DNA of 22,729 nt from UBA11400 sp964550435. Its GTDB lineage: Bacteria; Bacteroidota; Rhodothermia; Balneolales; HLUCCA01. Both the position numbers and the translations under genes were made by a program. The stretch is taken from positions 1-22,729 of the forward strand of contig CAZJZI010000043.1 in the NCBI GenBank assembly GCA_964550435.1. Direction: 5' to 3'. The notes below the pieces were generated by a model. That model searched no databases. It saw only the letters and a list, made by a program, of their open reading frames with translations, and was not told where the DNA came from. Of the stretch, positions 9,826 to 18,123 are shown one piece after another (positions within the stretch are counted from its first letter, which is position 1; each line of letters opens with the position of its first letter).

Positions 9826-12347
9826 ATGGCAAAGAATATCAAAGAATTATCGGATCTCCTTAAACAACGCGAAGCCGAACTTGCGGTAATAAACAGTGTA
9901 CAACAGGGACTCGTTGCGGATATGGATATGCAGGGAATTTATGATCTCATTGGTGATCATATTCTGCAGATATTTGGCGTCCATGCTATAGTAATTCGAT
10001 CCTTCGATACAGAAGCAGATCTGGAAACATGGCATTATGNNNNNNNNNNNNNNNNNNNNNNNNNNNNNNNNNNNNNNNNNNNNNNNNNNNNNNNNNNNNN
10101 NNNNNNNNNNNNNNNNNNNNNNNNNNNNNNNNNNNNNNNCGATCCTTCGATACAGAAGCAGATCTGGAAACATGGCATTATGCAATCGAAAAAGGGGTAA
10201 AACAGACAGTTCCTCCTCGTCCGCTCGATAACTTTGCCAGATACCTCAATTCACTGACTTCACCACTTGTGGTCAACTATCGATTCATAGATTTTATCGG
10301 TGAATTCTCTGATGAAACCTCAATTGAAGGTGAGATTCCTAAATCGGCTGTATTTGTACCACTAGTTGCAGGAGAAACACAGGTTGGGAATATAAGTTTG
10401 CAGGATGTGGATCATGAAGGAGTATTTACCGACGATGATGTGCGGTTACTTACAACCTTGGCAAACAGTATGAGTGTGGCATTGAAAAATGCGAGATTGT
10501 TCACCGAAACCGAAAAGAAAAATGCCGAATTGGCTGTTATTAACAGTGTTCAAGAGGGCTTAGTACGTGAAATGGAATTGGGAGCCATATATAAATTGGT
10601 TGGTGAAAAGATTTGTGATGTCTTAAATACACAAACACTGGTCATTCGTACTTTTGACCATGTGAGTAAAATGGAACATTGGCAATATGCCGTTGAAATG
10701 GGTAACGTTATTGATGTAGATCCTCAGCCATTTATTTTTGCAAGTGAAATTTTAATTGACACCAAAAGACATCTGCTGATCAGCAGTAATTTTGAAGAAT
10801 TTGCCATTGCACACGGGGATACACCTTATACAAAAGGGATGGCTCCGAAGTCAGCTGTGTTCGTTCCTATGATCGTTGGAGGTAAGGTAGTTGGATCAGT
10901 CAGTCTTCAGAATGTATTAATCGAACATGCCTTCTCAGAAAGTGATGTCCAGTTGATAACCACACTTACTAATAGTATGAGTGTGGCGATCGAAAATGCA
11001 CGTCTCTTTAATGAAACCACACGCTTGCTGCTCGAAACGGAACAACGGGCTTCGGAAATGCAAACGGTTAATAATATCAGTCGGGCCATGGTATCACAGC
11101 TTGAATTTGATAAGCTTATTATACTTGTTGGTGACCAAATGCGCGAAACATTCAAAGCTGACATCGTTTATCTTGCGCTTCACAATCGCGATACCAATAT
11201 GCTTCACTTCCCCTACTCTTATGGAGATGTGGTACAATCCAGACCATTTGGAAACGGTATAACTGAAAAAATAATTCAAAAAAAAGAGCCTATCCTTATT
11301 AATCAGAATCTGGATGATGCTTACTTCAAGCTAAAGGCAGAAAAAAAAGGAGAAACCGTTGAATCCTTCCTCGGTGTTCCTATTATGGTAGGCAATGAAT
11401 CGATAGGAGTTATCAGTGTACAGAGCAAGGAACAGGAGAATCGATTCAATGAAAATGACATGCGCCTGCTCAACACCATCGCGGCCAGCGTCAGTGTGGC
11501 CATGCAAAATGCGGATGCATACCAAAAAATGCGCTCGGCCTTGACCGATCTGGAAGCAGCCCAGGAGCAACTTGTTCAGCAGGAAAAACTTGCCAGTCTT
11601 GGACAACTTACCGCCGGACTAGCCCATGAAATCAAAAATCCGCTGAACTTTGTGAATAACTTCTCCGATGTAAGCATGGAGATGATTGATGAAGCCTTGG
11701 TGGAACTCGCCAAAGCTAATCAAGATGAGCATACCGCCGATACAGTAGACATCCTGAACGATATCAAATCGAACCTGGCTAAAATCCACGAACATGGAAC
11801 TCGCGCAGATGGAATCGTGAAATCGATGCTCATGCACTCACGCGGTGGAACGGGCTCTCCGGAGCCCACAGACTTGAACGGACTGGTTCGCGAGTACACA
11901 AACCTGGCCTTCCACGGGATGCGTGCTGGGAAGAATTCTATTAACGTTGATATCGATTTACATTTGGATGATTCCGTTGGTAAAGTACCCATGATAACGG
12001 AGGACTTTTCACGTGTGATTTTAAATCTATGCAACAATGCATTTGACGCATTGAGGGAGAAGGGAGAAGGGATAAGAGACAAGGGAGAAGAATTTGCAGC
12101 AAAGCTCAGTGTAAGGACAAAGCAAGATGGTGATAAAGTCACTATAGAGATCGAAGACAATGGACCGGGTATTATTGATAGTATCAAGGATAAAATCCTT
12201 CAGCCATTTTTTACAACGAAGAAGGGAACGGCTGGAACGGGGCTTGGACTATCGATTACCAACGATATTGTAAAGGCTCATGGGGGGAGTATGGAAATAC
12301 ATTCGCAACCAGGACAAACAATCTTTAAAATAAGCCTTAACTGTTAA
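9826..12347 (+). CDS. Cytoplasmic triple-GAF histidine kinase 4 (interrupted by an assembly gap)
   Basis: The reading frame is split by 100 N at 10040-10139, but the 43 bases on each side of the gap are the same sequence. Removing the N run and one copy (143 bases) joins the two frames exactly and gives a protein of 792 residues. There is no signal peptide or membrane segment, so it is predicted to be cytoplasmic. In corrected numbering, GAF1 is at ~18-180, GAF2 at ~186-350 and GAF3 at ~363-520. GAF1 and GAF2 both open with AELAVINSVQ and are internal duplicates. A coiled linker precedes HisKA (His553 in AHEIKNP) and HATPase_c (N box from Asn686, EDNGPGI, GTGLGL). GAF domains bind small ligands or form dimers; which applies here cannot be read from the sequence. 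The FIST gene starts 3 nt after the stop, so the two products probably work together. No output domain is present. Confidence 0.9.
10040..10139. other. Assembly gap of 100 N
   Basis: Exactly 100 N join two contigs inside kinase 4. The bases before the gap (9997-10039) and after it (10140-10182) are the same 43-bp sequence. This is what two contigs look like when they overlap but were scaffolded with a default-length gap. The real chromosome probably has one copy of the 43 bp and no missing sequence. Confidence 0.9.
12055..12089 (+). repeat. 7-bp tandem repeat array (GRGANAA) in kinase 4
   Basis: Five consecutive 7-base units begin with two GGGAGAA and end with a third. Place and codon phase are the same as in kinases 1 and 2, although the sensor part of this gene is unrelated. 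Confidence 0.8.
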
Positions 12348-12350
12348 ACC

Positions 12351-13526
12351 ATGATCGCAAAATCAATCAAAGGAAAGTCCCCAGAAGAAATTACAAAGGC
12401 ACTTGCTCAAAGTATGAGCAGTGGTTTTCAACCTACTTTAGCCATTGTTTTTCTATCTGTTAAACAAAACATAGAAACGATATCAAACCTCCTTGATGAT
12501 CATAATATCCAAGTTTTTGGAGCTACAACAGCAGGTGAGTTCATAGATGGTGAAATTGAAGAAGGCAGTATTGTGATGCTCCTATTGGATATGCATCCTA
12601 CTTATTTCAAAGTAGAACTACTCGAAACGACTCAAGAAACAGCCTATGATGAAGGCGTCAAACTGGGTCTTGCTGGTAAGAATCTTTACTCCAAACCTGC
12701 CTTTATCATCGCAAATAGTGGAGTTTCAGCAGATGGAGAACCCTTTGTAGAAGGAATCCTGGATGGTTTCGGAAAACCTTCTAATCCGTCGGATGCCGAA
12801 ATAAACATATTTGGTGGTAAAGCGGGTGATGACCTAGCACTCGAAGCGACATACGTGTTTACAAATGAAAAAGTAAGCCAGAGTGCACTTGTTGCACTTA
12901 TTATCGATGAGGACAAGATAGATGTAAGAGGTATCGCCACCTGTGGATGGGAAGCCATAGGCACAACAAAAACTGTAACAAAAAGTGATGGAAGCATCGT
13001 CTATACACTCGACGATAAGCCCGCTTTGGACATGCTATTAAACTACCTTGGCGTAGAATTGAACCTGGATGGCGACAGTGATATCGTGAGATTTCTGAGT
13101 TCCTGGTATTATCCATTGCAGGTGGAGCGTGAAGATGTGGACCCGGTCATTCGTACAGCCATGTTTGCCAATCGGATAGACCGCTCACTAATTTGCTCGG
13201 GTAAAGTCCCACTTGGAGCAAAAATCAAGTTTTCAATGCCTCCGGATTTTAGTTCTATCGATACCGTTGTAGCCGAGTGTAAAATCCTCAAAGAAGATTC
13301 GCAACAGGAAGCCGATGCCTTGATTATGTTTTCGTGTGTGAGTCGATATTTATCATTCGGGATGGTAACTACCGAAGAGATTGAACAGGTTCAGAACATT
13401 TGGAATGCACCTATGGCTGGATTCTTCTCCTATGGCGAATATGGAAAATCATTGTCCTCAGGAAGAGCCAGTAAAAATGATTATCACAATAATACCTGCT
13501 GCGTAGTGGCCTTAAAAGAGAAATAA
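12351..13526 (+). CDS. FIST-domain sensor protein (FIST_N + FIST_C)
   Basis: This soluble protein of 391 residues has the features of the FIST family: an N-terminal half with VFGATTAGEF and GSIVMLLLDM, a middle with FGGKAGDDL, and a C-terminal FIST_C half ending in PMAGFFSYGEYG and a short Cys-Cys tail. FIST domains are small-ligand sensors of signal transduction. Family knowledge offers two leads: binding of amino acids, proposed from genome context, and NO sensing by heme in NosP-type FIST proteins, which are often encoded beside a kinase. Only three His residues are present (51, 82, 379), which limits the possible heme ligands. The gene starts 3 nt after the GAF kinase, so it probably modulates that kinase. 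No signal peptide, membrane segment or catalytic domain is visible, so it would act by binding. The assignment to the family is firm; the ligand is open. Confidence 0.85.
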   Translation: MIAKSIKGKSPEEITKALAQSMSSGFQPTLAIVFLSVKQNIETISNLLDDHNIQVFGATTAGEFIDGEIEEGSIVMLLLDMHPTYFKVELLETTQETAYDEGVKLGLAGKNLYSKPAFIIANSGVSADGEPFVEGILDGFGKPSNPSDAEINIFGGKAGDDLALEATYVFTNEKVSQSALVALIIDEDKIDVRGIATCGWEAIGTTKTVTKSDGSIVYTLDDKPALDMLLNYLGVELNLDGDSDIVRFLSSWYYPLQVEREDVDPVIRTAMFANRIDRSLICSGKVPLGAKIKFSMPPDFSSIDTVVAECKILKEDSQQEADALIMFSCVSRYLSFGMVTTEEIEQVQNIWNAPMAGFFSYGEYGKSLSSGRASKNDYHNNTCCVVALKEK

Positions 13527-15778
13527 TGCCTTCAAAATCCAGATCAACACGATACATGATTCCTCACTCTATCCTCACAAAGTCAACCGTCCTGTTTGTT
13601 ACCGTCATTTTATTCTTTCCCGGACTCGCTCAGTCCCAGAACAACCTCGTCATTCCCAAAACAAACAGTGGGGTCGAATTGGATGGAGTGATTGGTGAGT
13701 CAGAATGGAGTAGCGCAGTTCAATTTCAGTTGATGATGCATGCTCCAAAGAATAATGTCGAGCCAACTGAAGCTACCACCGCTTATATCATGTACGATGA
13801 CAGATATGTGTATGTAGCAGGGGTCATGAAAAGCATAGACCCGGGATCTATACAATCCCCTACCAAAAAAAGGGACGATCTGGGACTCAATAATGACTGG
13901 TTCGGATTATTTCTGGATTCATTCAATGATAAGGAAAATGCATTGGCCTTTATGACCACCCCTTCAGGCTTGCGTACAGATTACCAAACGTACAACGATG
14001 CCCAGGGGGACTTCCCAATTAATGAAGACTGGAACACGTTTTGGGATGTGGAAGTAAGTCAAAATGATGAAGGTTGGAATGCAGAGATGCGCATCCCGAT
14101 ATCAAGCTTGCGTTTTCAGGACACACAAGACAAAGTCACGATGGGGCTGGCAATTATACGATATGTGCCCCGTAATTCGGAATGGAGTTCCTATCCAAAT
14201 ATCTCGAATCAATGGGGATTCTGGAGTCCTTTCAAACCCTCTCAGTTTATAAATATTACGTTTGAGAATCTAAACAGCAGAAAACCATTGTACATCGCCC
14301 CTTATCTTTTGGGAGGCGTTACACAAAGAAACCTGGAAAATGACGCTCAAACCGGATATGACCTCGAAAACACTTATCAGGTGGAACCCGGATTGGATCT
14401 CAAGTTCGGGCTGACCAGTAATCTAACAGCTGATATTACACTCAACACCGACTTTGCGCAGGTAGAAGCCGACAATCAACAAGTAAACCTGACACGTTTT
14501 TCGTTATTTTTTCCGGAAAAACGCCTTTTTTTCCTCGAACGATCGAGTACATTTGATTTCGGATTTGGTGAAGAAGACCGGTTGTTTTACAGTCGGCGTA
14601 TTGGTATCCAGAATGGAGATCCAACCCGTATCTATGGTGGTGCCAGAGTGGTGGGCAGAGCCGGAGCCTGGGATATTGGAGTATTGACCATGCAAACAGA
14701 AGCCATTGGTGACATCAGTAGCCAGAACAATAGCGTCGTTCGTCTGCGACGCCAGATCATCAATGAAAATACCTATGTTGGTGGAATGATGACCTCCCTA
14801 CTGGGTACCGATGGCTCTCAAAACATCGCATACGGAGTTGATGGGGTGTTCAAATTGCACAAACAGCACTATCTGACAGCAGCCTGGGCGCAGACCATCA
14901 GTGATAATGAAAGCACCTCGTTACTATCGACAGACCCGGCAAGAGTCCGGATAAATATTGCCAATCGCGATTATGCCGGGCTTGTTTATGATTTGGACTA
15001 CTCCTTTTCGGGAAAGAATTATGATCCCGGACTCGGATTTCAGAACAGATCCGATTTTACTCGAATCGGGAATAGTATTGGATATGGATGGATACCCGAA
15101 AATCATTCATTCATTAATCGACATCGGGCAGAATTATCGGGGATGTTGATAACCAGTAACGCTACCGGTCTCACTGAGTCTGCCGAACTCGGTCTGGGAT
15201 ACAGCTTAACTTCCAAAAATGGACAATCTATTTCATTCAGCGGAAAGTATTTCTATGAAAACATTCCAGAAACATTCGAACTTGGTAATGATGCCAAGGT
15301 TTTAGCAGGTATTTATGAATATTTTGGAAGTAACTTTTCCTATCAGACATCTAACGCAAGACTGTATGGTGTTGAAATAAATGGTTTTAGCGGGACCTTC
15401 TTTGATGGATGGAGGCATTCTGTAGGTCTCTCACCACGTTGGAGCGTCTCCCCAAGTCTGAGCCTATCCGGATTCTTTCAAGTAAACTACATCACATTTC
15501 CAGACAGGAATGAGCGACTAACCGCATCGGCTGCACAACTAAGAATGCTGTACATGTTCAGTACCAAATTTACCGTTTCGGCATTCACACAATATAACAG
15601 TCTGGCCAATGGTATCGTCTCCAACCTGAGAATCCGTTACAATCCACGCGAAGGAAATGACCTGTACATTGTACTAAACGAGGCCATTCACACCGACCGA
15701 AACCGACTGGATCCCATGCTCCCATTCACTAACAACCGTACCATCCTGCTAAAATACACCTATACGTTTACGTATTAG
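13526..15778 (+). CDS. CBM9-like / DUF5916 outer-membrane beta-barrel protein
   Basis: This protein has 750 residues. The start overlaps the FIST stop by one base (TAATG), suggesting translational coupling; an alternative ATG at 13556 would shorten the n-region. A signal peptide (hydrophobic ~20-34, LAQSQ cleavage region near 35-37) is followed by a family-9 carbohydrate-binding-like domain (~45-240, with ELDGVIGESEW and DWFGLFLDSF). The remainder is DUF5916, rich in alternating aromatic strands, and ends in YTYTFTY, a C-terminus typical of outer-membrane barrels. The motif FFPEKRLFFLE (~330) is characteristic of the family. The function of DUF5916 proteins is not established; CBM9-like domains suggest binding of sugars or other polymers at the cell surface. 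Its place in a signalling operon is unusual and suggests it senses or imports the ligand to which the kinases respond, but that is inference. Confidence 0.85.
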   Translation: MPSKSRSTRYMIPHSILTKSTVLFVTVILFFPGLAQSQNNLVIPKTNSGVELDGVIGESEWSSAVQFQLMMHAPKNNVEPTEATTAYIMYDDRYVYVAGVMKSIDPGSIQSPTKKRDDLGLNNDWFGLFLDSFNDKENALAFMTTPSGLRTDYQTYNDAQGDFPINEDWNTFWDVEVSQNDEGWNAEMRIPISSLRFQDTQDKVTMGLAIIRYVPRNSEWSSYPNISNQWGFWSPFKPSQFINITFENLNSRKPLYIAPYLLGGVTQRNLENDAQTGYDLENTYQVEPGLDLKFGLTSNLTADITLNTDFAQVEADNQQVNLTRFSLFFPEKRLFFLERSSTFDFGFGEEDRLFYSRRIGIQNGDPTRIYGGARVVGRAGAWDIGVLTMQTEAIGDISSQNNSVVRLRRQIINENTYVGGMMTSLLGTDGSQNIAYGVDGVFKLHKQHYLTAAWAQTISDNESTSLLSTDPARVRINIANRDYAGLVYDLDYSFSGKNYDPGLGFQNRSDFTRIGNSIGYGWIPENHSFINRHRAELSGMLITSNATGLTESAELGLGYSLTSKNGQSISFSGKYFYENIPETFELGNDAKVLAGIYEYFGSNFSYQTSNARLYGVEINGFSGTFFDGWRHSVGLSPRWSVSPSLSLSGFFQVNYITFPDRNERLTASAAQLRMLYMFSTKFTVSAFTQYNSLANGIVSNLRIRYNPREGNDLYIVLNEAIHTDRNRLDPMLPFTNNRTILLKYTYTFTY

Positions 15779-15812
15779 GTTGATTAGCCATTAAACAAGA
15801 AAAATATCAACT

Positions 15813-17141
15813 ATGAATTCAAACAACGGGAATTCAATCCTCAGTGATGAAGGTCTTAAACGCACGATTGGAGTATGGGGACTTGGTGCTAACATCGTCA
15901 ACATTACCATCGGAGCCGGGATTTTTGTACTACCTGCAATTGTTGCCGCAGGCCTTGGCTCCGCAAGTGTGCTAGCCTATCTCCTATGTGGAGTCCTAAT
16001 CGCTTTGGTCATGCTTTGCTTTGCGGAAGCTGGAAGTAAAGTAACGGAAACTGGCGGTGCCTATGCATACATTGAGTCCGCTTTTGGTAATTATGCCGGA
16101 TTCCTTACTGCCAATCTGTTCATCATATCTGCTCTAACTGCAAACGGAGCAGTTGCAAATGCTATAGCCGATATTATAGCTACATATTTTCCAGCAATGA
16201 GTTACGGATGGGTTAGGATCCTGTTTTTCCTGATAATGTCAGCTGGATTGGCATGGATTAACATAGTTGGAATAAGAACAGGGATGCGATTGGTATTCTT
16301 CATTACGGTGTTAAAGTTAGCTCCATTGTTATTATTGATTTTAGTAGGATGGAAGGACGTAGTATTCAGTAACCTTCTTTGGGATTCCGTTCCTTCATTA
16401 CGAAGTGTGGGTGAGATGTCGTTGATTCTTTTTTTTGCTTTTCAAGGTTCTGAAGTGGGACTGACTATTGGTGGTGAGGTGCGGTCGCCTCGAAAAACAA
16501 TTCCAAAAGGTGTCCTCTTGGGTGTTGGTGGCGTGCTACTGATTTACACACTTATACAAGTCGTGTCTCAAGGCGTTTTGGGAAGCTCACTACCTGAATT
16601 TCAGGAAAATCCACTTGCGCAGGTGGGCAATGTCTTATTTGGTCCAATAGGACTCACATTACTCACGGTTGGTGCAGCAGTTTCCATGTTTGGGAATTTA
16701 AGTGGGATGGTCACCAATATGCCACGAATTGTTTATGCCGGAGCAAGGGACCACGTAATCCCTCCCTATATTTTAGCCCGGATTCATCCAAAATATGCTA
16801 CTCCGCATGTCGCGATCATCGTTTATGCCGGAGCAGTTTTTATACTCTCTGTGATTGGTGGACTCGAAGCATTGATGATTGCTTCAAGTGGGACCGCGCT
16901 TCTTGTTTACATTGGAGTTGCCTTGGCTGTATTAAAACTAAGAAAAAATCAACCTGCAGATTCCGAGACGTTTAGGATACCGGGTGGAGCAATCATTCCA
17001 ATCTTAACTGTAATAAGTATTCTATGGTTTTTAGCCCACCTGTCAGGCCAAGATGTAATTGGAATGGTTATCATGATGGCTGTTCTTACGGCAATCTTCT
17101 TTGGAATGAAATGGGTGAGGTCAAAGAACTTGGCGCCATAA
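15813..17141 (+). CDS. APC-family amino-acid permease
   Basis: This integral inner-membrane transporter of 442 residues shows about 12 hydrophobic segments. The N-terminal signature GAGIFVLP (residues 34-41) in helix 1 and ETGGAYAY downstream are hallmarks of the amino acid-polyamine-organocation superfamily, as is the loop GGEVRSPRKTIPKG around the middle. The family exchanges or symports amino acids across the inner membrane; the substrate cannot be read from the sequence. The gene starts 34 nt after the DUF5916 stop on the same strand, with an A-rich leader and no strong Shine-Dalgarno, and is probably the last gene of the kinase operon. Its presence fits an amino-acid or peptide signal for the upstream FIST and kinase genes, which is suggestive but not proof. 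Confidence 0.9.
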   Translation: MNSNNGNSILSDEGLKRTIGVWGLGANIVNITIGAGIFVLPAIVAAGLGSASVLAYLLCGVLIALVMLCFAEAGSKVTETGGAYAYIESAFGNYAGFLTANLFIISALTANGAVANAIADIIATYFPAMSYGWVRILFFLIMSAGLAWINIVGIRTGMRLVFFITVLKLAPLLLLILVGWKDVVFSNLLWDSVPSLRSVGEMSLILFFAFQGSEVGLTIGGEVRSPRKTIPKGVLLGVGGVLLIYTLIQVVSQGVLGSSLPEFQENPLAQVGNVLFGPIGLTLLTVGAAVSMFGNLSGMVTNMPRIVYAGARDHVIPPYILARIHPKYATPHVAIIVYAGAVFILSVIGGLEALMIASSGTALLVYIGVALAVLKLRKNQPADSETFRIPGGAIIPILTVISILWFLAHLSGQDVIGMVIMMAVLTAIFFGMKWVRSKNLAP

Positions 17142-17265
17142 TTGTTTCAGAGGCTGCGCGGCGGTGCTAATATGGATGCGATACATAATCGTGATGGCGC
17201 TTTACGATTGGTCTGCGCCGATCGATAGCTGACTCGACTAGGTTATGGAATGTATCTAGAAGGCC

Positions 17266-17300
17266 AGTTTACAGTTTACTCTGCACTGTTTTCCGTTTAC
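17266..17300 (+). repeat. 7-bp tandem repeat array (AGTTTAC family)
   Basis: Five consecutive 7-base units begin with two exact AGTTTAC copies and end with CGTTTAC; the two between are degenerate. A related array in the opposite orientation is at 21549-21576. The last unit runs straight into the left arm of the hairpin at 17294-17335. Confidence 0.6.
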
Positions 17301-17335
17301 AGAAATCGCTCATTTCTGAGCGATTTCTGTAAACG
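17294..17335. terminator. Perfect 17-bp inverted repeat, probable bidirectional terminator
   Basis: The left arm CGTTTACAGAAATCGCT (17294-17310) and right arm (17319-17335) are exact reverse complements separated by an 8-nt loop. It sits between the convergent permease and CoA-binding genes, 28 nt past the stop of the latter. No T tract follows on either strand, so a role in termination rests on position and stem strength. Confidence 0.6.
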
Positions 17336-17362
17336 CCTCAACAAACACCTCAACCCGTCTTT

Positions 17363-17929
17363 TTACACCGAACCGGTTTTCTCATTGATCCATCGGATGC
17401 ATCGATGAAATGGATCCACAGGCCTGAGGTATTGCAACGGACAACTACCTGCAATGACCTTGATTCCCGCTCCCTCGGCCAGATCAACCGCTTCGGCATG
17501 GACACTACCAGCCTTTGAAGCCATTCCCTTCGCCCAACGTGGATGTGTTCCGTTCATGTTATGCATCCAGATAAAAGACACTCCGGCCTGGATGCAGTCC
17601 CGGGTGATTTCGAGCGTCAATTCCGGACGAGTCATAACAAATACACCATCCGGAGCCGCAGGCATTTCAGAAATCCGGCGATAACACTTCACACCATTGT
17701 AAGAATCCCGTACGGGATGGATCGGAGTTACCTCGAATCCACTGGACTTAAACTTATCGAAAATCGAATTCGCAGCACCGGATTTCCGAGAGATTCCCAC
17801 CACAGCAACATGACTAAGCTGTAAAAAAGCATCCACCCGATCGGAAAACGAATCCGATTTCAGTGAACGACTATCATCGGTGCGTGTAGTCGTCCCCTGC
17901 CCCTCAGCCTGATGTACTTTTGAAACCAT
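17363..17929 (-). CDS. CoA-binding domain protein (CoA_binding_2, YccU type)
   Basis: This small soluble protein of 188 residues has a Rossmann-type CoA-binding domain. The fingerprint VAVVGISRKSGAANS (residues ~41-55) is the nucleotide-binding loop, followed by a segment with FEVTPIHPV and a C-terminal GIKVIAGSCPLQYL with a conserved Cys163. Members of the family bind coenzyme A; a cellular role is not established. The frame is open upstream to 17992, but ATG 17929 is preferred because GAGGG lies 4 nt upstream, and the ~40 residues before the domain are already long for this family. It is transcribed away from the stress gene at 18124, so the two share a divergent intergenic region. The N-terminal 35 residues are polar and probably disordered. 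Confidence 0.87.
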   Translation of the reverse strand: MVSKVHQAEGQGTTTRTDDSRSLKSDSFSDRVDAFLQLSHVAVVGISRKSGAANSIFDKFKSSGFEVTPIHPVRDSYNGVKCYRRISEMPAAPDGVFVMTRPELTLEITRDCIQAGVSFIWMHNMNGTHPRWAKGMASKAGSVHAEAVDLAEGAGIKVIAGSCPLQYLRPVDPFHRCIRWINEKTGSV

Positions 17930-18123
17930 AAATCCCTCACAAATAGATATATAAGACTTTATTGTCTTTAATAAGATAAGAGATATAGCCAAAAAAGTCG
18001 AACTAAACTACCCACTACCCAATATATAACATCTGCCAAAACTTCTGTAACACTATAGCTCCCGAACTTCGGCACATTGTGTGAGCAACCAGAGTACCCA
18101 AAAAACAATTTAAAAAAACAACT
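17930..18123. promoter_or_regulatory. Divergent promoter region (no motif assigned)
   Basis: This AT-rich stretch separates the minus-strand CoA-binding gene from the plus-strand stress gene and must contain both their promoters. The last bases before 18124 are a run of A-rich sequence, as is common before start codons in Bacteroidota. I could not identify a convincing -33/-7 pair. Confidence 0.4.
17934..17938 (-). promoter_or_regulatory. Shine-Dalgarno site for the CoA-binding gene
   Basis: GAGGG on the minus strand lies 4 nt before the ATG at 17929. It decides the start among several in-frame ATGs and is one of few clear sites in this window. Confidence 0.6.

Larger units (their letters stand above)
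17142..17362. other. Intergenic region between convergent genes
   Basis: This stretch lies between the permease and the CoA-binding gene, which converge. The first ~115 bases are richer in GC than the surroundings and contain only a weak 5-bp stem (GGCGC at 17196-17200 with GCGCC at 17215-17219) and no ORF worth calling. The rest holds the AGTTTAC heptamer array and the long hairpin listed separately. Confidence 0.6.

Noticed and set aside
17142..17260. GC-richer segment as a transposase remnant
   Set aside because: Frames on both strands are short and I could not match any to a transposase motif; no terminal repeats were seen.
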